A stretch of 64,000 nt of DNA from Bemisia tabaci (lineage: Eukaryota; Arthropoda; Insecta; Hemiptera; Aleyrodidae), in assembly GCF_918797505.1 (NCBI RefSeq), contig NC_092797.1:30083372-30147371 (forward strand), in the 5' to 3' direction. The notes beneath the pieces were generated by a model. The model searched no databases. It was not told where the DNA came from and worked only from the letters and a program-made list of their open reading frames with translations. Below, piece after piece: positions 36,078 through 45,681 of this stretch; position 1 is the stretch's first letter, and every line of letters starts with the position of its first letter. The position numbers and the translations under genes were made by a program.

Positions 36078-39000
36078 CTAATCTACACAAGAGCATTCAT
36101 CCGGTTTCTGTCGAGCATAAAAGAGATTAATTATGTTTAACATCCCATCAATAGCAGAGGGCCCTATGAACGTTTGAATGGCCGACTTACTGGTGCTTTC
36201 AGTTGATATCTCGCTGTCTAGATCATCCTTGCAACTTTTCTCGTCATAAGACACGAATGAATTAACCGTTTTGTAAGAACTTAAAGAGCTTTCTGAGCCT
36301 ATTCTTTCGGGAAACTCGTTATTTAGAAAAGAAACCGACGCATTACGAGGCAAATTTTTTTCATAATGCCTTAAGTTTTTATAATATTTTCGATCGGTGT
36401 AAGAGCCAAATGTTCTGTAAATATCGTTAAGAATTCTTTTTCTTCTGGTCTCGTCTTTCTCAAAATTGTTGCGTGGTCTTTGTTTCCTCTTTTGACTTTT
36501 TCTGCTCACTTCGACCTTACTCCCTTCACAATGACTGGTAACGGTAACGTTGGGCTCAGGGTTCTTGCGTTTTGATTGGTCCTTTTTTTTCTGCAGTCTT
36601 TTCGGGGAAACACATCCAATTCTTGGCTCTTTCGCCTTCTTAAAATTGCCTTCTGAACATGAAATGGCTACATTCTTGACATCGCAATTAATATTTGTAT
36701 GTACATCATACACTGGACTGCCTTGCTCTGTAACGTGGAATGAATTTCGCTCTTTTTCAAGTTTCATTTGGTTTTTGCACAAGGAGCGTTGATATCGATC
36801 TTTGCACTCTTTATTTTTCCTGACATTCCTGTGTGATCTTACATTTCTTAACGACTTCTCCGATTTGAATCCTTTTACGGCGAACGTTCGACGAGAACTT
36901 TTACCGGGCTTCTCACTCGTTTTCCTGGCTGTTTCGGTGTTACTTTTGCGTTTTTGTATTTTTCTTTTCTTTTCTGCTTCATTCATCCTCAAAAGTTTCC
37001 CATTTGACTCAATTAGTGAATCAAGACTGCAATTTGTCATCAAAATTTGGTCACTTCCGTCGTTTGCACTACCCTCAAAATTATCGAGAGATTTCCTTGC
37101 TAATGATCTTGATTCGTCAGGGAACGAATACCAGTTTTTTCCCAAATTCTGTGAGTCTCCATCCAACTCGACTGCTAGAACAGATAAATTACAAATGCTA
37201 GCTGAGAGGTCATTTTCTGTGTAGGAGTAAGTTTTCTCACCCCGAGAACGGTCGTTGGGATTGACTTCAATGTTATTCAAACACGCAGATTCACTTGTGC
37301 AAGCAGGGCTTTGCAGCTTGTTAATAGAGTCATGCGAACGAGAGCAAAGCGAAATAATGGAGTCCTCTGGAATGACTCTCTCCAATATATTTTCACGGAG
37401 GAGCTGTTTATTTTTCGAACCCCTTGAAGAGAACTGATCAGCGTTGCACGCATTCTCTATCTGTCTGATTCTCTGCTGATTGTCACCGGACGAGCTACTG
37501 TTTGTGCTCAGACTTGCTTTGCTTTGAATGCTCGACCTTGAATGCCACTTGGAAATAGTGGAATTGGTCTCAAGGTTTGAACTCCTTGATCTACTTCTTT
37601 TGCTGCTAGATGGCGAGAGCTTTACTATGCTCATCAATGGTTTAATTACCAGATGAGGTCTATCAACAATGTTTTGACTTCGTTTTTTTCCCGTTGATTT
37701 TTTAGCTTCGATCATGTCCGTTTTTCTTCCTATCTGGTCCTCGTTCGGTGATAAAGCTAAAACACACTTATTTTCCTCTTCATTGGGCGCCTGCAAAAGT
37801 GAAAGGTCGTTAAAAGATGTATCATTGCAAAACATGTCATCACTTCGCGTCCCTGAATATTCATGAACATGCAAAGAAGTTCCTGGGCTGGAACTCTGGT
37901 TTTCTGGATCAGGTTTTGTAGTTGTAAATTTTGATACAGTCTTACCCGCAGTATCATGGATATCGTTGTTTTTCCCGTGGGGCAGTGATGACTTGTTCCC
38001 TTTTTTGGTAGCGGTTTTTCTCTTATCAGAAGCAGAATTTGTTGGGTCCTGTTGAATTAAAATAAGCTGCTTACTTAAAACGGAAGGGTTAAGACATCTG
38101 GTTTTCTCATCTTTCTCGGTACAATGATTTGAAACTGATAACGTGACATTTCTGTTATCCTCGTTGATAGAAAAATTTGATTCCCCTAGTCCCGAAGCAT
38201 CCCGATTCGACTGATCCTTAATATTTAGGGGTACTTCCTGCGATCCACTTATGCTCGGCAATTTTGTTTTCGATGAGCTGTTCCAAACGTAACTCATGAT
38301 ATCACGGAGTTTTAAATCCAACAAATTTGTCAGAAGGAAATCGTGTTTCGATGGACGGTTGAAAATATCTGACAGTCTTGTTGGTTGTAGGCATTCCTTA
38401 TTTTGAGATTTTACGTTACATTTGGATTGAAAAGCTTTAGTGTAAAATTCTGGTTCCAAAGTGAAAAGCAATTTGCAGTCCCTCATTTTATTCCGCTCCC
38501 AAAAATGATCGACGTATTCTGTCGTTAAGGCAGTATTTTTATTTTCTGGGTTTTGATCCCCTCCACTCTGTCTCATGTTCTTGTTTTCATTCGCAGAATC
38601 GCTTAGTTTGTTTTTAATTCTATTTTTTAGAAAGGTTAAGTATCTGTCTTGGAATACCTGATCAGCCTCAATTGACGTCGCAGTTGAGTAGAATATAATG
38701 TTGTTGTATAGATACGGCCGACTGTAGGTGGCATGGCTCATTTTCTTCATTTGACAAGTCTCTTTTTTTGCCGATCTAATCATCAATCTTGATATGTCGG
38801 AGATTTTTTTTTGTTTTCTAAGATTCGAGCGAGGTCTTGGAAAGATCTTTTGGTTCGCCTCCAACTTCGATTCGATTTCCATTCGATTATGAGGTTCAGT
38901 TTCGGACGACGAAAGTTCATTTTTACTGTACTGAGAGTCTTTACAGCTTTTGATCGTGCTGTTCTTGCTGTTTGTCGTAAAACTATTCTCTACCTGAACG

Positions 39001-39527
39001 AACGCATATTTAGCAACACATATTTTATCACCCTTCGAATTATAAGCAGTCGTGGGGGCAACCATCTCTGATACACTACTTTTGTTGAGTAAAAAATATT
39101 TCTTGTCCTCTGGCTTAATGAAATAGATCTCATCGTTCGTTTTAATAAGTATTTGGTAGGTTAAAAACTGATGGGACCCAACTTTTGTGTCGTCTTTTAT
39201 GTGCTTATCGTTCTCTTCGTTACTCATGCGTTTCATTATTTCGTCATAGACATTATCATTGTACGTGAAACGACTGATACTATATTTTCCGTCGGACTTC
39301 CGTAAGTTTTCCGTTCCTGTAAATGAACAATCTGATCTCATTTCTGTGAGATTTTCCAAGCTAGATTCGCCGTAAGACAATAAGGCAGATATTTGAGATT
39401 GAACGCATGAATCACTTCTCATGTTGTGCGATTTGTCGGTTGCTTTTTTAGTGGAATAATCACGAAGACTTGTGTCCGTGAATGATACTACACTCTCGGC
39501 ATGAGCGTTCTGCTTCCTTTTACCCAT
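36078..39527 (-). CDS. Protein B: large disordered paralogue-like protein with C-terminal FIGPSAID motif
   Basis: A 1,149-aa open frame starts at an ATG in an A-rich context (MGKRKQNAHAES). The frame stays open about 35 codons upstream to a TGA with no other ATG, so a spliced extension is possible. Residues about 120-185 look the most folded (alternating hydrophobic, with Y-F-I-K-P-E-D and K-Y-F-L-L). The middle is Ser/Asn/Lys-rich. Residues about 860-1080 are strongly basic (many K-R-K and R-K-R runs), suggesting nucleic-acid binding or nuclear import. The C-terminus has T-F-I-G-P-S-A-I-D-G then I-I-N-L-F and ends K-P-D-E-C-S-C-V-D, matching protein A in order (GPS-ID, I-x-L-F, KP-x-x-CSC). 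No known family recognised. An AATAAA on this strand lies about 35 bases past the stop. Confidence 0.85.
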   Translation of the reverse strand: MGKRKQNAHAESVVSFTDTSLRDYSTKKATDKSHNMRSDSCVQSQISALLSYGESSLENLTEMRSDCSFTGTENLRKSDGKYSISRFTYNDNVYDEIMKRMSNEENDKHIKDDTKVGSHQFLTYQILIKTNDEIYFIKPEDKKYFLLNKSSVSEMVAPTTAYNSKGDKICVAKYAFVQVENSFTTNSKNSTIKSCKDSQYSKNELSSSETEPHNRMEIESKLEANQKIFPRPRSNLRKQKKISDISRLMIRSAKKETCQMKKMSHATYSRPYLYNNIIFYSTATSIEADQVFQDRYLTFLKNRIKNKLSDSANENKNMRQSGGDQNPENKNTALTTEYVDHFWERNKMRDCKLLFTLEPEFYTKAFQSKCNVKSQNKECLQPTRLSDIFNRPSKHDFLLTNLLDLKLRDIMSYVWNSSSKTKLPSISGSQEVPLNIKDQSNRDASGLGESNFSINEDNRNVTLSVSNHCTEKDEKTRCLNPSVLSKQLILIQQDPTNSASDKRKTATKKGNKSSLPHGKNNDIHDTAGKTVSKFTTTKPDPENQSSSPGTSLHVHEYSGTRSDDMFCNDTSFNDLSLLQAPNEEENKCVLALSPNEDQIGRKTDMIEAKKSTGKKRSQNIVDRPHLVIKPLMSIVKLSPSSSKRSRSRSSNLETNSTISKWHSRSSIQSKASLSTNSSSSGDNQQRIRQIENACNADQFSSRGSKNKQLLRENILERVIPEDSIISLCSRSHDSINKLQSPACTSESACLNNIEVNPNDRSRGEKTYSYTENDLSASICNLSVLAVELDGDSQNLGKNWYSFPDESRSLARKSLDNFEGSANDGSDQILMTNCSLDSLIESNGKLLRMNEAEKKRKIQKRKSNTETARKTSEKPGKSSRRTFAVKGFKSEKSLRNVRSHRNVRKNKECKDRYQRSLCKNQMKLEKERNSFHVTEQGSPVYDVHTNINCDVKNVAISCSEGNFKKAKEPRIGCVSPKRLQKKKDQSKRKNPEPNVTVTSHCEGSKVEVSRKSQKRKQRPRNNFEKDETRRKRILNDIYRTFGSYTDRKYYKNLRHYEKNLPRNASVSFLNNEFPERIGSESSLSSYKTVNSFVSYDEKSCKDDLDSEISTESTSKSAIQTFIGPSAIDGMLNIINLFYARQKPDECSCVD

Positions 39528-40499
39528 TCTTTTCTTCCATGTGCAGTAATGCTTGCAAAAGAATGCTCTTGATAGATTAAGTAGGAGTATCGAGTTCTTT
39601 GCATAAACACTAGTTATAGTTATAGTTTCAATTCAATTAATCCAATCGTCAGGTATTGACGAATTTCTTGAAACCATGAATTCAAACAGTTGTTTTTAAC
39701 TTTAATTTTCCTCTTCAGAAATCGCAGAGAGTATCATGTATTATTAAGAAAGAATAAAATAAGATAAAATGTGGGAATCAAAAAATTAAGACACACCAGT
39801 TCTCCAGTATCAAAACTATTTTTTTATGTTTGACTTTCGGCTCAAACCCTGTTGTCCATCGCTTGCAGATATAATTTACGTTTTCTCAAAAACTCTGGAG
39901 TGTGCTTTTTTCTCTCTCTCTCAAAAGTTTACTTTACTCACAGGTTCACTCGATCTTCATCAGATCTCCTCAGAGAAATTTGCTTCACAAGCTGTCATAA
40001 AAGCTTCGTAACTATTTTTTCACATTTGGCTGATTTCGATGTTCTGTAGGAACACAGGTGTTTTAGGGTATTTTTTTCTAAAATGGGCGAGTGCTGGTTG
40101 AAATAGGAGCATCCATTGTAATTCGTGCGGTTCTTTCTTGACAGGAGATTCTCTGCGCACACAAAATGGAATATTGCTTTAGTCACAAGTACCAAAGTTC
40201 TGGAGAACATACACACGAATAAACCGATTTTGAGCGAAACATGTGGAAATCACATTCAAAAAGAAAGCTTTTATCAAAGGGGAAAAGATTTCTTTTTCGT
40301 CATGTTAGTTCGCCTTCAATTCCAGTCTAGGCAACACGAGCTCCCTCGTGGTCGAATAGCGGTATCGCCGTGAAATGTCGAAATGTCACGCTCGGTAGGA
40401 ACATGCTCAAAAGATAGAGTATTACTAAACTGGAAAAAGTTACTTAACCGTCTTATCAGTCCGCCTCCGATATTAAGTATAGGCAAGAGGATCTCCCAC

Positions 40500-41307
40500 C
40501 AGGGCCGGATTTACTTACTTTGCCGCCCATTGGCCGCCTGTATTTTTCCGCCCCTCAATCGTTTTGAAAAATCAATAAAAACCATCAAGTGCCGGAGGGG
40601 GAAAAATGCACAAGACGCGTTTACTCGTGTTGGACACATTTTTTGCGAAAGCCCTATCAACACTACTAGCAAAATTTCGCGGAGCTTTGCGCGAAAGTTA
40701 AGTTCCGTAAACCTATCTGTGTGTGGACAAGGCCCTCCGGTTGTAAGAAATGAACGAAAAATATTATAAAGAACAAACATATATGTGGTTTCATAATTTT
40801 AACTTCCGCCGCCTCGCCGCGCTGACCGCACTGTGTTTGGCGCAATGTGTGAAGTATTCCTGCAGTCTTGTAGGCGCCATGCGTTTCTCGCCGCCCGCTG
40901 CGTGCTGCTGACCGCACTGTGTTTGACGCAATGCGTGAGGTATTTATGCAGCCTTGTAGGCGCTACTATGTGTTACATGCCGACCGCCGCGCTGAGGATT
41001 TCTCCTTTTCATCTCAAGTCCTCGTCATCATTGATCTCTGCACCGCGCCGTTCTAGGCCAAATTGCGTGTTTGGTTTCTCTCTTAACCCGACTAATTTAA
41101 GGTGCTGTCTCTTGTATCACCGTAAGATGACAAAATTAGGAATATACTATCAGGAAATGAGAGATCTTGTCACATTTTCTCATTTGTAATTTTTTTCTGG
41201 ATCCGGTTTTTTTATACCTACATTTAAAAAAATTGAAAAAATTGCCGCCCCCTAAATTTGCCGCCATGTGCCGCGACCCATGTGGCTCCCCCCTAAATCC
41301 GGCCCTG
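40500..41307. mobile_element. hAT-like non-autonomous element (CAGGGCCGGATTTA ends), 8-bp TSD
   Basis: The element runs from CAGGGCCGGATTTAC to CTAAATCCGGCCCTG. It is flanked by the perfect 8-bp duplication TCTCCCAC (40492-40499 and 41308-41315), which places it in the hAT superfamily. The interior carries two GCGCAATG(T/C)GTGA-type units. No transposase: the ORFs in it are short and overlap on both strands. Confidence 0.9.
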
Positions 41308-42073
41308 TCTCCCACGTGATCAAATACTGGTACCATCCCTCATGAAATATAGTCAGACGGACTCTGGCGGCAAATTTTTTGTAGACACGATACCTTTTGT
41401 TACATTCGGGTCAACTCATCCGAGCTTTCTGAAGTACACGTTTTTGTGTCAGGATGAAGGCTAATTATGAGTTCGATTTTGGGTTCAAGCGTACTCAGCG
41501 TTTACTAATAAACGGTCAATAACATGATCGCTCACCGTACATCGTTTTCACAGGACCAGTTCTTTATTAATTTTCCGTCCGAGAAAAAGAGTAAAAGGGA
41601 AAGAGAGAAAAAGAGAAAGAAGAAAAACTTTGTAATAAAATCACCGTGTGAAAACCGTGATACGTAAAATTTTCATGAAGAAATAGCCATGTGCCATTAT
41701 AATCTTTCAGCGCCACCACTTCATCGAGCGTGCATTATTTAGAGACTTGAACGAATAGTAGAAAAGTATATAATCAGTACATAAAACATTGTTGCGCCGG
41801 CTGTTGCCAAGAAAGTCTTCTCTCAGTCTTCCTCTCCCTCATTTCCCTTATGAGTCACTCCCCACCCCCCTTTCACTCGTTTCCCGTCCCAGAGCAGCTC
41901 AGTCCAACAAAAAAATAAAAGTTACTCGCAACTTAATGTAATAATATTCATTTGATCACGAATCTCATTATTTAAATAATTTTTAAATATAGTCAAGGAG
42001 AAAAGAGCTAATAATTAATGAAGAAATCTCTACATATTGTTCATTTCAACAGAGGTAAAATGAGCATTATTAT

Positions 42074-42079
42074 TTTATT
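42074..42079 (-). terminator. Polyadenylation signal AATAAA after protein C
   Basis: AATAAA on the minus strand lies about 180 bases past the protein C stop, in an AT-rich 3' region. Confidence 0.3.
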
Positions 42080-42256
42080 TAATAATCTTAAGCTAAACAT
42101 TATTCAGATTTTTTGCCAGGACACAATTTGATTTAAAATTTAAAATTAAAAATAGATACAAATATATTTTCAGAGTAATTGTACCTTTTTCACAGGTGAC
42201 AACTTCAAATAAATGAGCGAGATGAGGAAGTAATGTGGTTTCTCTAAAACCACTAA

Positions 42257-45200
42257 CTATTCATAAATAGATTTAAAAGTGTCAATACTACTACAAATTA
42301 CATCGTCTATTTTTGGGCCAAAAATAATAGACCCGACAATATCTTTTAAGAATGACCTCCCTACAGATCTATTGTAGTCGCAGTTTTTCTCGAAGCTGGA
42401 GGAACTTGATGAGACATTTGCTGAGTAAATTGATTCATAAGATGTTGCGTCTTTGATATTGTTGCAGCTACACGTTCCCCTTCTTAAATGTACCAAATTT
42501 TTCAAACTTTTACCATTTTGTTCGCTGACAGTTTCTTTATCACCAGTATTTCTGTGTCTTTCATTGAAATAAACATTTCGAACTGCAGGCACTGCTCTCG
42601 ATGGCTGAATTTTTTGTAGCCTTGATTCCAAGTACTCAGATGCTGCCTGAAAAGAAATTTCTGAGAAACCGGAGTTCCCATTTTCTTTGTAATTCATGAG
42701 ATTTTTTATCATAACATTATCATGCGATGTAGTATTTGATTTCACTCTGGGACTTAACGTGTCTTCACTTTTCCTATGACTGGAGACTTCTCTCCTGGTG
42801 AAATGGCTTGCAGTTGTGGACGATCTCCTCTGCATAGGCTTGTATAATGACGTGAAACATCCAAACTCGGCTGATTTGGCTGTGGATCCTCCAGTCTGCT
42901 TTCTAGGCCAAAATGCTCCTTGTTTAGCGTGATCACCCATTTCAAAACGCCTCTTACTAGCGTAGCTGTTTTTATCGTGATCGAAACTGTTCGGAGACGG
43001 GAGGCTCCACCCAAATGGCGTGAATCTCAAAATTTCTCTGGCCGACTTCCGGTTGCTTTCGGCCAATCGCGTAGAGGAAAATTTTTTACCGCGCATTTTC
43101 ATCAGTTTCTTGGTGGAGCTGGAAAAGTCAAAGTTTTCAAAAGCAAGACTTTTGTTGGACGTATATGTTTTGTTTGCCCATTGATCGGACTCAATATCGC
43201 TGGGTCTCTTTGAGATGTTTCGATTTTTAGCGATGCAATTCAAGTAATCATTCTCTGAGATTCGATAGGAGAGGTCCCCGCTGGGAACAATTGAATTGAT
43301 TTTTGAATCTAAATTACTTTTACTTTTTTGGAAAATGATACTAGCGCTGTCAGGGCTTGACTGCTGTAAAATTTTAACATTTTTATCATCGAAACATTTA
43401 TCATCCATCTTTGTTGCGGTACCGGTTGGAACATTCATGTTCGATGGGTCTAACTTGACTGGAAATGGATTACCTGTATCCGTTTTGCTAAGGTTTTGAC
43501 GCGTAGTTTCTTGAGATTCCAATCCATTGATTGGATGCATTTTTGAAGATGATGACTGGACTGGTAGCGGGTCAGTACCTACGTCCGTTTTTTCTGTTTG
43601 TTGTTTCAATCCTCGAGAGTCGGAACCATTGGGTATATTTATTTTTGAAAGCGCTGATTGGACTGAAAGAAGGCGCTCGTCTTTTTTTCCGTAAGTTATA
43701 TGTTGTAATCCTTGAAAATCTGATTTATTTAATAAATCTGTTTTCGAGAATGATGAACTACTACTTTGGGGTAGAACATCAACAAAATTTTGCAAGGGTT
43801 CGGATTGAACACTCAGTGAGTCAAGGGAATTTTCAAACGCTAAAGTTTTACCAGTCGGCACCGTCAGTTTATCACGTCCGCTTTTAAATTGGGGTTTCTC
43901 ACATTTAAAGGCTCTTTCTTCGTTTACTTCGCAATTATTTACAATATTTCTTTGAGCTGAGTGGGTCGATAAAAGCAATTGTCCATTCAAATTTTTTAAT
44001 TCAAAGGATACAGATTTTTTTGAATCACATGCTATGTCATTCAGAGGCAATACATTTTCCTTACTTCCATTACACGCGTTCTGTGATCCATGAGCGTCTT
44101 TATGACCATCAAACGCTAGAGTTGTAGAACCAGCAAGTATGTCACGAGTTATTGGTACCTCGTTATGGATCAAATTAGTTCTGGTAAAATCAGGATTTGA
44201 GGAAAACACATCGTAATTTGAACCTCTGACAGAATTTTCTAAACCGATACTATCTTCTGATAAGCTACATCTAGTGGAGCGGCGTCGCACCGGTTTAACA
44301 ATTGGCAATATGTGTTTTGATTCATTGAATGCTACCATGGTCGATGCTTTGAATGCTTCACCCAATTTTGCACTCTCAAAGACAGCACGTTTTTTATCTT
44401 TCTTTTTGAATTTTGGATTGGAGGAATTTTTTTGAGTCATTTTCCTACGATTCGACTCAATTTTTTTCTGTGGTTGTTTTGCTTGGTATTTTTTGGACTC
44501 TCGACTTGACTGCACCGTAAGTTTTAGCTCGTTTTGGGTCTTTATCTTTGGAAAAATCACAGTGCCGTTGCTCAGGGGTTTTTTCATCTCCCTCGACTGA
44601 GTTTTCATTTCGTTCTGAGTCCTACTTTTAGGGTTCATCCGAGTTGTTTCAATGTCCGGAGAACTGCCGAGGCGTTTTTTCACCTGATCCCTTTGAAACT
44701 TAGTTCGCATTCCGTTTTGAGACCTGATCTTAGGGTGTATAGTCACAGTTGGAATGTATGTAGCGTTGCTAAAGCGTTTCTCGGAAATAGCGTTCCTAAA
44801 TTCACCATTTAGAGAGTTATTTGTTTGAAATTTCAGACCACTTCCAGGCCTTTGCTCAACAGTATCAGCATATTCAGAGTCTGTTGAGCTCGTTCCAGCG
44901 TAATCAGTGGCACTTTGTGACTCCTCCGTTTCATCACAAGAGTCAAATGTATCGGAGCTTTGGACAATCCGAGATTGAGGCTTCCGGGTTTTGATGTCTT
45001 TGCGATCTCTCTTCAAAGCTTTAATAGTGTTTCGCTGCCAACTTTGAACCATCTGCCGCGACAACCGCTGGCGTGATTCATATGAGTTTTCGCTTAAATT
45101 CGATGATGTTGACGAATCAGTGTATCTAAGGCTGGTCAGGGTGCTTCCAATATTTTGTAAAACATATGAAACATTGCTCTCACTTAGTCGAATGTCATTA

Positions 45201-45463
45201 TCAGAAGTATCACTGTCATATACATTCTCAGTAGCTCTTTTGGTGCATTTACTAAAATTTGGATGCGTCTTACCTGACCTACTGTCGTGATTAGTCAATG
45301 TCTCTTGCTTAGTTCTCCTACAACACCAGCATCTTAAATGATGTGGAAAACTCTCATTTGAACAATTATTTCTGGTATGTATCATTAAGGAATCATTTTG
45401 ATTTTTCCAAGGGCTTGATTGATTGTTGTTGTATCTTCTATTTACCATCCTGTAACTTGTCAT
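42257..45463 (-). CDS. Protein C: large repeat-bearing protein with C-terminal IIFGPKIDD motif
   Basis: The frame encodes 1,068 aa. The first ATG sits directly after TTTTCAG, so it may instead be the first codon of a spliced exon. Visible parts: an N-terminal R-C-W-C-C-R-R cluster (residues about 44-50); Ser/Thr/Asp-rich acidic stretches to about 210; three basic ~32-residue repeats built on K-I/S-R/K-S/T-Q-N-E/G-M/L (about 235-320); ~36-residue repeats with L-P-V-Q-S-S-S-S-K-M and Q-x-x-x-K-T-D-x-G (about 565-690); C-S-C-N-N near the end; then I-I-F-G-P-K-I-D-D-V-I at the C-terminus, which aligns with A and B. It is the shortest of the three and lacks the Cys tail after the motif. No family recognised. 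Upstream pieces at 45460-45624 and near 49472 may belong to the same transcript. Confidence 0.85.
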   Translation of the reverse strand: MTSYRMVNRRYNNNQSSPWKNQNDSLMIHTRNNCSNESFPHHLRCWCCRRTKQETLTNHDSRSGKTHPNFSKCTKRATENVYDSDTSDNDIRLSESNVSYVLQNIGSTLTSLRYTDSSTSSNLSENSYESRQRLSRQMVQSWQRNTIKALKRDRKDIKTRKPQSRIVQSSDTFDSCDETEESQSATDYAGTSSTDSEYADTVEQRPGSGLKFQTNNSLNGEFRNAISEKRFSNATYIPTVTIHPKIRSQNGMRTKFQRDQVKKRLGSSPDIETTRMNPKSRTQNEMKTQSREMKKPLSNGTVIFPKIKTQNELKLTVQSSRESKKYQAKQPQKKIESNRRKMTQKNSSNPKFKKKDKKRAVFESAKLGEAFKASTMVAFNESKHILPIVKPVRRRSTRCSLSEDSIGLENSVRGSNYDVFSSNPDFTRTNLIHNEVPITRDILAGSTTLAFDGHKDAHGSQNACNGSKENVLPLNDIACDSKKSVSFELKNLNGQLLLSTHSAQRNIVNNCEVNEERAFKCEKPQFKSGRDKLTVPTGKTLAFENSLDSLSVQSEPLQNFVDVLPQSSSSSFSKTDLLNKSDFQGLQHITYGKKDERLLSVQSALSKINIPNGSDSRGLKQQTEKTDVGTDPLPVQSSSSKMHPINGLESQETTRQNLSKTDTGNPFPVKLDPSNMNVPTGTATKMDDKCFDDKNVKILQQSSPDSASIIFQKSKSNLDSKINSIVPSGDLSYRISENDYLNCIAKNRNISKRPSDIESDQWANKTYTSNKSLAFENFDFSSSTKKLMKMRGKKFSSTRLAESNRKSAREILRFTPFGWSLPSPNSFDHDKNSYASKRRFEMGDHAKQGAFWPRKQTGGSTAKSAEFGCFTSLYKPMQRRSSTTASHFTRREVSSHRKSEDTLSPRVKSNTTSHDNVMIKNLMNYKENGNSGFSEISFQAASEYLESRLQKIQPSRAVPAVRNVYFNERHRNTGDKETVSEQNGKSLKNLVHLRRGTCSCNNIKDATSYESIYSANVSSSSSSFEKNCDYNRSVGRSFLKDIVGSIIFGPKIDDVICSSIDTFKSIYE

Positions 45464-45624
45464 CTGAAAACCACCAAGTCCGCAGGAGCAAAACTATCAG
45501 TGATGTGAGTAGAAAATAACTGGAGAAGCGTTTTGTCTTCATACTTTAAATTGGCCTCGTGAGTTATAGTCTGAAACAGTTCAGTTGCTTCGTCACTCAT
45601 AAGAGCAGATTCATGGCTCTTATC
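45460..45624 (-). CDS. Candidate terminal exon of small gene E, overlapping protein C start
   Basis: After the acceptor CAGCTTTTTCAG the frame opens at once in phase 0 and runs 54 codons (D-K-S-H-E-S-A-L-M-S-D-E-A-T-E-L-F and on to A-P-A-D-L-V-V-F-R) to a TGA. That TGA overlaps the ATG of protein C in the arrangement ATGA. The peptide is hydrophobic and acidic in a regular pattern, as in a folded helix-strand protein, and unlike the disordered A-D proteins. Joined to the piece ending at 49472 it makes a 77-aa protein. Alternatively this is 5' UTR of protein C carrying an upstream ORF. No family recognised. Confidence 0.4.
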   Translation of the reverse strand, partial: DKSHESALMSDEATELFQTITHEANLKYEDKTLLQLFSTHITDSFAPADLVVFR

Positions 45625-45681
45625 CTGAAAAAGCTGACATATTTTTTTCAGAGTTCGTCCTAATTATCTGTTCTGATTCCA

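Larger units (their letters stand above)
39528..42256. other. Spacer between proteins B and C
   Basis: Contains the hAT-like element at 40500-41307. The remainder shows no supported gene. It would hold the 5' end of B and 3' UTR of C. Confidence 0.5.
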
